Notes under the pieces: model-generated
Database searches by the model: none
What the model saw: only the letters and a program-made list of their open reading frames with translations
What the model was told of the DNA's origin: nothing
Part shown: positions 1 to 11,838 of the stretch, one piece after another
Layout: every line of letters starts with the position of its first letter
How positions within the stretch are numbered: position 1 is the stretch's first letter
From: Eleginops maclovinus
Lineage: Eukaryota > Chordata > Actinopteri > Perciformes > Eleginopidae
NCBI RefSeq assembly: GCF_036324505.1
Contig: NC_086352.1
Location: 19,995,637 to 20,059,636 of the forward strand
Direction: 5' to 3'
DNA: 64,000 nucleotides
Translations under genes and position numbers: made by a program

Positions 1-64
1 CTTTTAATCTTGTTCTGTTTTCTGTGATAATATCTGTACTCAAACTCAGGATCGGTTACTGTAT

Positions 65-3000
65 TCACAACTGTATGGTAGCGGAGGTCTGTGACATGGC
101 GTTGTAAATGAAAGTGTTGTTGAAGGGCACAAACTGGTGGCTGATGATCTTGATGGCCTCTTGAGCAGCAGACCCTAAAGAAACACAATTAAAAAAAGAA
201 TGGAATAAAGATCTCGGATTTGTTAGCACTATGAGAAAGAGGGATGAAATATTACCTCCTAAAAAGGCAGCGACTGTGTGCGGCTCTGCTGCACCATATC
301 GACAGCTGCAGGTTTTGAAAAAAAAAGTGTAATTATAATTTGGTACAGTCTTTAACAATTACAATCAACAGTAAATTGGACATCACTTACAACTCATGGA
401 TGTAATCGTCTTTGATGTTGACGTTGAGGCTGTACTCCTGCAGGAGGCTGTTCACACAGAGCTTCAGCTTGCTTATGTCATCCTCCACTTGGTAGTTATA
501 AACTCCTGGGAAGAATTGAAGCAGAAAAAGATGGGGGAAAAATGAACAAGACAAAAAAATGTTGCAACAAGAGGAAGTACTGTTATAAGTCCAGACTATG
601 AAGTATGTTTTGCAGTTTCAAGACAGTAAAGATCTTTAATATCTTGCTCAAAATCTGGATAGTCCTTGGTCGTACCTGGGTAACGGGAGTGCTGCTGATA
701 AAAGCGATCAACAGCACGCAGCATGAGGTAGAAGACCATCTCGCTGTCTGGATTGTCCATGCTTGAGGCTGAGGATACACATTTATGTTACCAGGTAAAT
801 ATCATTTGCGCTTATCAGAAGATACAAATTGTACAAACTAAAAAACAGAGCTGAACAGGTTACTCAGAAATGAAAATAATCTCCAGCTTACTGATTTCGT
901 CTTTATTTACTGAATCCACACTATATTCTTCAGCCAGGGATCTGCAGCGCACCACCCTCAGAAATGAAGAGTTCTTACCTAGACACCAACACAAATTGAA
1001 CAGTTAACAAAATCACATGGTAGGTGCAGGAAAAGTGAACAATTTGCTGCATCTGTTTGCAGTTTTCTTCCAGAAGGAATATATTGACAGCAGAGACATA
1101 TGAAGTCAGAAAAGTATGTATCCATCATAATACTTACAGAACAGTTTGATGTCCTTTTCCAAGATGCTCTCAGATGGCTGGTACAAAGTAAAAGTAATCA
1201 CATTTTCATCCATGTATTAAGCATTTCAGGGCTACTCCTGGTAAAGCTTGTTATCACTTGGGAGTTGGGACCTGTCAGACATTTACTTTAAATACAAATT
1301 TAAGGACTGATTTAGGACCCAAATAAAGTACATTCACTCAGACAAAGTGTGTATACAACATACCTTTCCTATAGACTGCAAAAGGCTTTCTACGTGCTTA
1401 CAAACAGCTGCTGCATCCTGCATGGCCTTTTCCCTGTAACTGAAATAAAAAACACAAAAATAAACAGCAACACAAATCCACATCATTATAACATGCACTG
1501 TGAGAAAGAGGCATAGAACCAGATCTACTGATGGATCAGAGATGTGCCAAGTAGCTTTTAAGCCCTCTACAAATACATCTACACAGATAGCACTCATATA
1601 TTCCACACTCACACATTTTGGAGGCTGATGAACTTCTGAGAGTCTGCGATCATATCTGGGATGCTTCCCCGTACAGGAAGGCTTCCATTGCCTTCGTTGA
1701 GAACAAACTCCTTAATAGCTCTGAGCATCACCCAGAAGGACGGGGACTGGTTAACACAAATAAACACCAGCATTATCTCAATTTGAGATATTTGATAAAA
1801 TACTACTATTATGATATATCTGTGTGTCATTTTAGATAACAGGTGTCAGAAATAAAAAAGCTCTAACCTGTGATGTGATGTTGCTACACTGCTCACTATT
1901 GAAGAGGTCTTCAACAGCACTAGGAATCTGCAGAAACAAGAAGGAAAGTCATCAGACCTCACAGGTAAATGTCACAGTACAGAAAACAGTCAGACTTGGG
2001 GTTCAAGGAGGAATTAAGTCAAATGATAAACAAGATCACTCTTATAACCTAGGAGTTTGGGGTCTGGTACCTTGCTTGGATTTAAAGCAGTATTGACATT
2101 CTTAATAGCTTCTTCAAAGTTTTCTTCATCCTCTGGGACACCGTTCTCATTCTTCAGGATCCCTAAAGACACAAACAAAAGTGTAAAATAAAAGTTGTAG
2201 ATAAGTTGAGTCACTAAGTCACTGAATTTATAGTTAAATACAATACACAGGGCCTCAGATACCTTCTCGAATGAACTGTCTGAAGGCCTCCTTCTCCTTG
2301 TAGTTTTTCGGTGCCTGACAATTGTGCTACAATAAGTCAATGACAAAAATATTGTTTTATTATTATTGTAAAACAACACTAACAACAGCACTGACGCTTT
2401 GGTATTAGTGATGGAATACTTTGTCAGACACTTTGGCATTGGGGAGGCCATAGACACTGTAAAGTACCTCACTCAGCCATTTGTCCAGGTGCTTAGCAAT
2501 GATGATAATCCACGGTATGTGACTGTGATCCTGCAGATTGAGTAAAAAACAGAAAGAAGTACATCAGCTGTGTAAAGCTGTAATAACTTATACTAAGTGA
2601 TGTTCATAAGCAAATCTGTCGAAGTACTCACCCTTTTCTCCATGCTGTCAAGGTCGTAGGACTCAATGTGACTCTTGAATTCAAGAAAAGGCTGGTATAA
2701 CCGGAGGTCCTCCAAAGCATTGTCCGGGTGTGATTCAATCACTGAAGTGGAGGCAAGAAATGTCAATATATTTTAACATTTTACATATAAACCACGAACA
2801 AGTGAAAAGACCATGTTACAAAAAGTGTGGCTCCAGGCAGACAGAATGTCAATAATCTAATGTAAATAATCATGACTATAGAGGGACATGTATGACATGT
2901 TGTTAACCAAAGTGCTGCGTTTGCAATTTCAAGAGTTTATTCTTCAACGTGAAGTGAAACGTTACTTTTTAATGGAATTAAATTGTCATAATAAGAAAAG

Positions 3001-3800
3001 TGGAATCAAAATAAAATGCTCTTGAACTAACCTGTATGCTCCTGCACGACGAGTCGCATGTAGCCGATCAGCCCATAGCTCTTACAGACGAGGAAAGGTA
3101 CAGAGGCGCTCCACAGAACTGAGCCCAGCCTCAAACACGTGCTGTTGGATTTAAGATAACATTTAACAAGTTTAGAAAAATAAAAAGGAATGGCAAAACA
3201 AGGAAATTTGAAAAGATACAACTTTATATCAAACAATATATAAATAAAGCATTTCTAATTAAAAAAATGTGAGAGTAAAGATTAACCATCTCATACCTTT
3301 CTGGCAAGTGGACCCCGATGACTATGGTGAACCTGTGGAAAAACTCAGGATCATTGTCCAGAAGCTTGTCTGGACTCTGCAGGAATGACATAAAATACAA
3401 GGGAGATCGCTGTCACTGTCAGAACAATAATACTGATTATTGCTTTTAAAAATGTTACACTTTAATTTAATGACATTTTTATGCTTCTTTCAGAGTTGAA
3501 TTGAATCTGCTCTTGGTTTTAGGTCCACTGGTTAATGTGTGTTAGTATGAAATATATATTTGTTGTTAATATGAAGATGATATGAAAGACGTTGGATATA
3601 AAAATGAACACTGTTGTTAAAACTTATATGGCATCATGTTAGAGCTTTGAAAATGGCAAACCTCCTCGACAAAGTTCCCAGACACATCACTGTTTAGTTC
3701 TTGTAGCAGCTCAGTGGCAGCCTGTGCTCGGTTCTGCAACATAAAACCTACGGTCAGGGCTCATACAAATACATTTAAAATTATAATTAAATTATTAATA

Positions 3801-3852
<52 letters not shown>

Positions 3853-4842
3853 TTCATGAATAACCAAGTTGGAGGAAAGATGCAGATTCAAGGAGGCTGG
3901 GGAAACAACTAGGATAGGATATGTGCTTGTTTGTGCACTTGCATATGCTCATGCTCATAAAACATGAATTCATGGATTTTGGGAAAACATACCTTTCCAA
4001 TGCTATTGTTGCTGAGGAAAAAGCTGAAAGACAAAATTGAAAGATCAAGCATGAACACGCATGCATAACACACTTATTTAAGTTTAGATACATTAACAGA
4101 AAACTTCTGTCATACTTGTTCCCAACATCTTCTCCTGAAACAGTGTGCCCATCGACTATGGTGAATGCTCCAATACCTGACAGGGAGACATATTAATTGA
4201 ATAAGGGGCATTATTTCAACAGCACTTGCAGCATTAGCACAGAGCCACATCTGTTTCACCTGGAAGCACTAGGTTCTTCAGTATCTCTGTTCCAGTTGCT
4301 GTGGCGTTGATGAGACAAACATGTGCATTCTCCAGTGACTCCTGACCATGGTCACCCCACAGTCTGAAAAAAAAACATGGACACGTGTTGCCACCTAGTG
4401 AACAATGATTCCTCAACCTCTGTAAAAAAAAAAATAACAGCAAGCCACTGTGCAAGAATGAAGAAGCTTGTACAGCTTCAAGAGCTTCAATATCAATCAG
4501 TAGCATACAGGTACACTTGTTAAACCATCAACCACGTTACATATATGTAGTCTGCGGCTGTCATTAGACGAGCTGGCCTTTTGACGGACAAACAATCAAC
4601 AAACAGAAACTCATGCCTGTCATTGCATTAGCCTTATAGCCAATGTTAGCACCAATATACTGTGTTCATACAGCTAGCTCACGTTAGCACTCCTGCCTCA
4701 CCGGTGTATCTGTTAGCACCTCTCACAAGAAAATCATTTATTCTAAAATAATATACATTATTCGTGAAATATGCAGTCTCTTTTAAAGGTACCTTAGTTG
4801 TCTGTCGTATTTCTGTTCTTTGATAGCTTTGGTGGCTGCCAT
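65..4842 (-). CDS. nae1: NEDD8-activating enzyme E1 regulatory subunit (APPBP1), 20 exons, complete
   Basis: Coding exons in transcript order: 4842-4793, 4363-4260, 4176-4116, 4023-3993, 3733-3662, 3376-3297, 3141-3032, 2741-2632, 2530-2468, 2326-2263, 2162-2071, 1927-1868, 1746-1613, 1439-1364, 1177-1138, 978-892, 768-676, 505-391, 305-256, 174-65. All introns read GT/AG. The frame is open for 1602 nt (533 aa; human NAE1 is 534). The N-terminus has the E1/ThiF-like block [15 protein letters not shown], followed by [18 protein letters not shown] and GEDVGNNFF. The middle has [19 protein letters not shown] and the C-terminus ends [10 protein letters not shown], as in vertebrate NAE1. From family knowledge, this subunit pairs with UBA3, which carries the catalytic cysteine, to adenylate and load NEDD8 for cullin neddylation. 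The start is the first ATG of an N-terminus collinear with orthologues. Introns are short. The 3'UTR runs off the left edge. Identification is firm; single splice sites are by eye. Confidence 0.96.
3800..3851. repeat. (AAT)n microsatellite
   Basis: About 50 bp of nearly uninterrupted AAT/TAA trinucleotide repeat. It lies inside an nae1 intron, between the exons at 3662-3733 and 3993-4023. Confidence 0.9.
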
Positions 4843-6034
4843 CTCTTTCAGCTGAGGGACGCTTATGGACGTATTTTAACTTCCTCATTGACAGATTCGA
4901 CAAAAAACATACTCGCGTGAAAAATCAGATGCGCACTTTCGACACAAATGATTCCCCTATGGAGACCGACTTGAATTGACAAATTGTATTGTTAAATTGT
5001 TCTTTAGATATTGTGTTGATAATAAAGTGGGTGAAACTACCTTCCCGCGAGATAATATAATTAATATAACGTTAAACGTGTTTGAGGCAGGCAGCGGGGT
5101 CTGCAGACTCCCTGAGAGGAAGCATAACAAAGAAGACACGGGCATAACAAAGAAGACGCATCTCACACAGACGATGGTGTGGACTTTGGGGACACCAGTG
5201 GAAACAAAAGAAGCAATGATTTATGTATGGTTTTATTTCTTAAAAATATCCAGAAATGAATCCATCCATTGGTAGCATAAAATGACTAATCTGATATAGT
5301 TTATGCAACCCAGCATTATCTGGACATTAACCTGTTAATAATTGTATGATCCATTTGCTGTTAAGCTGATGTTGCCATTGAAGCCTATTTGGATTGGCAC
5401 TTTATTTGCACCTGCACTTTTACAATTGTACTCTTCACACTTTGTATTGACACTTCATCCTCTAGATAACAGTATGATGTTATATCTTAGAATATTATTA
5501 GAATAATAATTCCACCATAAGCACCCCTAGGCTTACAATCATTTCCACAATCAACTAATAAGGTAATTGTTTCAATCAATTAACCAATACATTATTCCAT
5601 GGGCACCGTTTTATATTCTTCATGTTTAAAATGAAGCTGGAAAACATATTATTAAAAAGTATGAAGATTATACAATATTTAAAACTGATCAAAAACAACG
5701 AAGACCAACAAGGCTACGTTTCTAGATGTAATTAAAAGTGATTTTAAAGCAGATTGTTAACACCTGCAAATGGATGACAAACAAAGCACGTTTTGACGCA
5801 TGGGGTATATTGATAATTGTGTGTAATTAGCAGAGAATGACATTAAACACTGGTTAGTCTAAAATGACATGTGCTATCATCAGTTTTATTTTTAGTATAG
5901 AGAAAGACATTGTGTAATATACTGTAATACTTTTGAAATCATATATTACTGAAGTCACTTAATCCGCAAAATACTGACTCCAGTGACTTTAGACAAGATA
6001 AGCTTCAAAAACCACAGACAGGTGTTTACGTGTG

Positions 6035-6131
<97 letters not shown>

Positions 6132-6357
6132 GTGTGTGTGTGTGCGTGTGTGTGTGTGTGTATTCGTGTGTATGTGGGCGTGTAGGGGCGTGCCAAGAAA
6201 GGGATAATTTCCCTTCCCGTTCGGCCCCTACATAAACTTCATCAATAGCTTGTTTGCTTTGCTTGAAATTCGTGTCCTTCGTCCACGTGCGCACCGGAGT
6301 GCGGGAGTCACACACACATCGACGGCTAGCTCAGCCCTGAGTCCACTCACAGCCACA
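4843..6357. other. Intergenic region between divergent nae1 and ca7
   Basis: This 1.5-kb spacer separates the start codons of nae1 (minus) and ca7 (plus), so both promoters should lie in it. The nae1 5'UTR must begin just right of 4842. I see no convincing TATA box for either gene. The middle (5300-5960) is AT-rich with no coding signal, and the right part holds a long TG microsatellite. Short open frames here lack splice or protein support. Confidence 0.7.
6040..6161. repeat. (TG)n microsatellite upstream of ca7
   Basis: About 120 bp of TG dinucleotide repeat with a few GCG interruptions towards the right end. It ends about 200 bp before the ca7 start codon. Cys-Val or Thr-His open frames across it are artefacts of the repeat. 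Confidence 0.95.
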
Positions 6358-9300
6358 ATGACAGGGAATCAATGGGGATATGGAAAAGATGACGGTAAGA
6401 TCTCAATTCATCAATGGTCCTTTGCTTCCCATCCACAGTGGAGGCATGTAACCTACTATCCTACACCAGCCTTCATTTGTACTGTTGCTTCGTGTTGGAT
6501 TGCGTGTTTCTAACGCGAAACACTTACGTTGTTAATGCGAGATTAGCTTCATGCTTAAAGGAATGCCCGCTGTGACCTAAACCTGATTTAACACCCGATT
6601 CACTCTGGGCTCTTGAGTGCATTTCAGTGTAATGGACAGTTCAAGACCTATTGTGTTGCGGTGACAAGGATGAGCTTTGACTCCTGTGAATTTCCCTTTT
6701 TGATTATGTGGGTCTTTATTTTATGTAAATTCCCACTGATAGTTGTCGCTCTGTAAACAGACCTTCTTCAATTATAGGTTTAAGTTAGTTCAATGAGCTG
6801 TGTTCAATTACAAACTGCAGATTGATATTATTTCTATGCTTTAGAAAAGAAATAGAAAAAAAAAGAAAACTGTTTATTTCTAATAATAATAATCAGCCTT
6901 CACTTGGTCATCATCCTAGAAATTAGAACTGAAGGTTTAATTTAAGTATTTCCTGCTAATTTGTAATGATCTTCTTTTACTCAAAGGACCTTCTGCATGG
7001 CACAAAAACTACCCCATTGCCGAGGGGGACCGGCAGTCTCCCATAGACATCGTCCCTAATCAAGCTCGACATGACCCCAACCTGGGTCCCATTGTCCTGA
7101 ACTACGATCATTGCACCTCCATCAATATTGCCAACAATGGACACTCAGTTGTGGTGGAGTTTGAAGACTCGGATGACCGTTCAGGTGAAAAAATGTTTTT
7201 ATAATTTTTTAAGTATTTTTTTAATATGAATTAAAATTGAGTCTTTTTTTTTTTTTGAGAAAGCAAAATCCCTGCCACAAACAAAATCAAGGTGTTAAAA
7301 TGTGGAGAATTTTAGTTTAGATGGTCAAAAGAACACAAGCAGAAAGGTGCATTGATATGACATGACCTTTTTGATTTAAATATTTCTGATTGCCTTGCAA
7401 TTATTGACAGAGATCACAGTTCAGGTTTTATGTGATATCTGTTATCAACCACCTGCAAAGGAAATCTGTGCCAAAAGTTGACTCTCAATAAACATAAGTT
7501 TGAAAGCAGGCATTGCCTTTGTTTTAAGAAAAGTGCAAACCATGTGAATAACTGACCATAATCAAAGGTAAAAACCCCTGATTATGCAACAGGGTTGTGC
7601 AGGCAGCAGTTAATTGTATGAGCTTCTGTCTGCTGGACAAGAGATGTAATAACATCAGGTGATCTCAGTGGTTATTATGCCTCGATTTGCTTTTATCACT
7701 GGGTGGGTCCGTGTAAACCACCCTGTCATTAACATGATTGATAAGCTCAGACAGTTTCCACAGAGCAAGCAAGTAGCTATCATCGAAAGTCATTAATGTA
7801 AGAGGAGAGTGTAGGAGAACTAATGCACTTCCTCAGCACTTCTTCACAGTTCGAACAAGGTACACAAATCCCTTAAACCTGCTGTTGTCAGTTTGCCATG
7901 TGTGGCTTGGTCTGGCTGTACACATGCATACATTTACCGACGACTTGTTTCGTGTCACTGTTGTTTCTGTAAGAAAAGAAAATTATAATTATATGGTGTT
8001 ACCCGATGCACAATGAAGTAATTCAAGAGTTTAACAACATATCATATTATGAGCCAAAAAATATGGCTCTGAATAATGTACTTATAATAAATGCCTTACT
8101 TTCCTCATGCCTTAATGTTAGTATTACCAAGTTTAGGACAACATTACTTCCATATGTAACCACCTGAACATAATTTATTTCTATGCGACAATCTACTGAT
8201 CGCCTCATAATCTAGGATTCTTCAGACCCATTACCATCACATTTTTGTGGTTAGCACATTGCCTTATAGCAGATCACAGAGTTCTTTGGGTTATCCTACA
8301 TCTATATTGTAAGATGTGCCGTATAACTGTTTTGCTCTTTGTGCCATTTCATGCCTCACTCATCTGACCTGCACTGGTGTGGCCTGTTTGTCAGAAGGAT
8401 GTCAGCAGCATCACAATGAATAACAGTCAGACTACACTGCTGTTCTTCAGACCAAGCAGTGCAAGCCATAGGTTCTAACACAGTCCTCACTCTTCAGATT
8501 ATGTGCTAAACATCACTATGACATACATTTTCTATTCATCCTTGGCCCTAAATGAATAGCTCAACCAAGCTATAAGTAGATTTAATGTTTCTTTATTTAG
8601 AATAGCACTCTCTATTTGTGTCTCCAACTGAAGCTTGTGCCGCAGAGCTCTAATGATGGATTTGTTTGTAAAGCAGGCGGACTCTCTGTTGAGGGTGCTT
8701 GTGTCATGTCTCAGCCTTGAGTTAGAAATTGAATAAATTGCTGTGGGTTTTGCCGGGTTAACTTTTCTTGCAGTTGTACCAAGCTGTTTGGATGATGCTG
8801 CTCACAGAATGCTCTTTCTAAAACCCATGGATAGAAGGGTTGTTTGTGTGTTTTTTCATTGTCATTTTTTTTACATGTCATCTTTTACAGTCATCCAGGG
8901 AGGCCCTCTTGACAACCCCTACAGGCTGAAACAGTTTCACTTCCACTGGGGCGGAAAGGGCTGCCATGGCTCTGAGCACACTGTTGAAGGAAACAGTTAT
9001 GATTCTGAGGTCAGTGTCGGGATACTTCAGAGTGTTGTGTCTAAATAGCAAAACACACAAAGACGGGTTTAGCAAAGGTGTATCATTAGGTTTATTTGTT
9101 AACATTTTTGCTAAAAAATAAAATCTAAATATAGCTTTTCATGCTAGAATTACCATACGTATATGACTTGATATATATTTTTTGGACAATAAAGGCCATT
9201 TCATGTTTCTTTGTGTCTTTCTATTCTTCCTGTCCCCCCCCAGCTTCATTTAGTACACTGGAATGCAGTCAAGTTTAAGACATTTCAAGAGGCGGCATCA

Positions 9301-11597
9301 GCTCCTGATGGCCTTGCTGTCCTCGGTATCTTTTTAGAAGTAAGATAGTTCTCTTGGGTGCAATCACATTTTATGCGAATTGAAGTGTTTGTCAGCTCTA
9401 ACAAAAACTAACATTTTTGATAGTTAAGAAATTAGTATTTATCTAATAATTTCCAAAATCTAATTCAAATCAAAATCCTGTCTGTTACGCAAGACAGGTG
9501 ACGAACACAGATGGCTTCACATGATAACAGACGCTCTGTACACGGTGAAGTTTAAGGTCAGTAGATTGCAGCTCGATTTTATTACCTGTAATATTCATGT
9601 GGTTAATGCTGCACTCAGCATTACTGCAGTAATATAATGCTGTTGTCTTTGATATTACTGTTTCAGGGCAGTGTTACAGATTTCAAAGGTTTCAACCCCA
9701 AGTGCCTCCTACCCAGCAGCCTCCACTACTGGACCTACCTGGGTTCCCTGACCACCCCCCCTCTGCACGAGAGCGTCATCTGGATTGTGATCAAAGAGCC
9801 CATGATAGTGTCTGATAAACAGGTGTGGGTCACACAAATTTTTCCTTTGACCAAGATACATCACAAGCTTCCAACCCCTAGAACCCTGTTGAGTATTTAT
9901 TTTTCACATGACGCACAGCAATAAGTCAAAATCCAGTACTTGGCAACACCTCCGGTACTAGATCTAGATTTGTGTTTAGTACAACAAGATCTACCACCAT
10001 CACTGCCTCAAAAGTCATGTTCAACTCTAAATGATCTGCACACTTAGTCTCTGTGTCCGAATCAGAAATCCTTTAAAGTGAAGGTGCAGGTTAAAGGCAT
10101 AAATAAGATGAGTATACTAACGTATTAAATAAAAGGGTTGAACTTATATTAGGTAGCACCGCATCGCATATGTATACCCGGAGACAGATATTGTATGTTT
10201 TTTCTTTAAGTCAGTGAAGTTCAAGCCCTTGATGCTGCAGTTGATCAGTCAGCTGTGACATCCCTGTCTCCTGGCGTGCATGATGTTAGACTATGCTCTA
10301 CTAGGCTTTAAGTATCCACTGCCTCCATTGTTGTGCCACCAAAGTTAAGCATCACTGGATCAGTATGCTAGGTGTGAGTTATGATCGGGGGATGTGGTGG
10401 TGGGGGTTACCTCATGTACAAAAATGTAATGTTTGGCCCAAGTAGCTATGTGTAGAGACAACAACATTGGTGAGCATCATTCATGGGGATGCCGTGTTTG
10501 GGGTTGACTTGTTTTTATCCACCCCTCTTGGCACTGAATGGAATCAGAAAATGTAGGTCTGGTAACCCCAGGTTTGACAAGTTAAGCTGACTAACAGGAT
10601 GCCTGCGGCACATGCCCTCCAGGTCCCCCTGTGAGCTGACCGTGTGGCGACTGCTGCAAGCCTTTTGGATTATACTTGCACGTTTTGATCTTTTCTAGTC
10701 CAGTTCCACATCTTTTTTGACTCCACGAGTAATCAGGACTTTAATGGCAGCGGCTACATGGTTGTTGGCATGAGCGATCTGTCTGTTAACCCATGTGTGT
10801 CGCATGGCTGGGGGCGAGAAGTAAGCTAGGCAACTAACCTCACAGCCTGTGTCTACAGGCCTCGAGCCTTTGATCCCCTCCAGCTGATTATCATGATGGA
10901 TGGATGGCTGAATGTGTGCAGGGCTTTAATTGAGAAATGCTTGCATGCAGACCCAGCAGGGAAAAGCCCTTTTATAACAGGGTATTATTTTGTTTTTCAT
11001 TCCCCCCTTATTATGGACATGGCACTAATGGGGAAATAACAAGAAAAGGACAGTAATGTGAAGGTAGATTCAAATCTTGGAATTAGTTAGTTAGTATTAT
11101 ACAATATATTCCTTGTAAACAAATGGCACAAAAAGAATATCACAACAATTAATTGCCTAATAAATCCTACTAAAGCTATTTTCTGTGGCCAGATCTTAAC
11201 GTAGCTTCTTCATTGGTGTCATAGAGCTTCAGTGTTTTTCAAAAACGATCCAACAGATCAGTCAGTCACACAGCAGCACAATCAGGGTAAGAGAGTATTT
11301 AGGGAGGGGTAAATGTATTGTTGGTTTTGATATTTTAGTGGGATTTGTGACCATAACATACAGAACATCACCAATGTTTTTTTGTCTAATTAACATTGTG
11401 TGGATCAAACGTTATGTTAAACAAAAATATAAATTTGCTTGCAAAAATATTAATTATATCTGTCTCTGCCCATGCAGCTGGGCAAGTTTCGAACACTTGT
11501 ATTCACTGGAGAGGAAGAGGATCAGAGGACACGCATGGAAAACAACTTCAGGCCTCCCCAGCTTCTCAAAGGCAGGAAAGTGCGTTCTTCCAATTAA
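6358..11597 (+). CDS. ca7: Carbonic anhydrase VII, 7 exons, complete
   Basis: Exons: 6358-6394, 6987-7184, 8891-9009, 9244-9339, 9494-9556, 9667-9822, 11478-11597. They join in frame to 789 nt (262 aa; human CA7 is 264). The protein starts [19 protein letters not shown], close to the mammalian CA7 N-terminus. It has no signal peptide or membrane anchor, so it should be cytosolic. Alpha-CA residues are all present: NNGHSV (proton-shuttle His64), QFHFHWG (zinc His94 and His96), GSEHT (Glu106), ELHLVHWNA (zinc His119) and SLTTPP (Thr199). It should catalyse reversible CO2 hydration. The exon 5 start at 9494, after AAG, is chosen because it restores the conserved FLETGDEH; the alternative AG at 9496-9497 would break the frame. 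Being next to nae1 supports CA7 rather than another cytosolic CA. A candidate AATAAA lies at 11833. Confidence 0.96.
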
Positions 11598-11832
11598 CCT
11601 GACCCCAAGAGATCCGAAGTTGTAGACAACATATGCTGTTTTAGACCACAATGAATGCATTAATGTGATTGTACTTTTTTACCTCATGGTAGCTTGACCT
11701 GAGGTCTTCTGGTCTACTTTGTACAGAAAAGTAATTCTGATCACTGCCAGCACATTGAGAGGCATGTGTCCCTCTACTGGGCAGACTCTTGAATGGCAGA
11801 GGGAGGAATCCATTTTTGAATGACATAAGGAA

Positions 11833-11838
11833 AATAAA
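11833..11838 (+). terminator. Candidate polyadenylation signal of ca7
   Basis: AATAAA 236 nt after the ca7 stop codon. It is the nearest canonical signal on that strand. Longer 3'UTRs are possible, since further AATAAA motifs occur near 12768. Confidence 0.4.

Noticed and set aside
1100..1291. Short plus-strand frames across the nae1 gene (also 1618-1839 and 1875-2096)
   Set aside because: They are antisense to nae1 exons or lie in introns and have no independent support.
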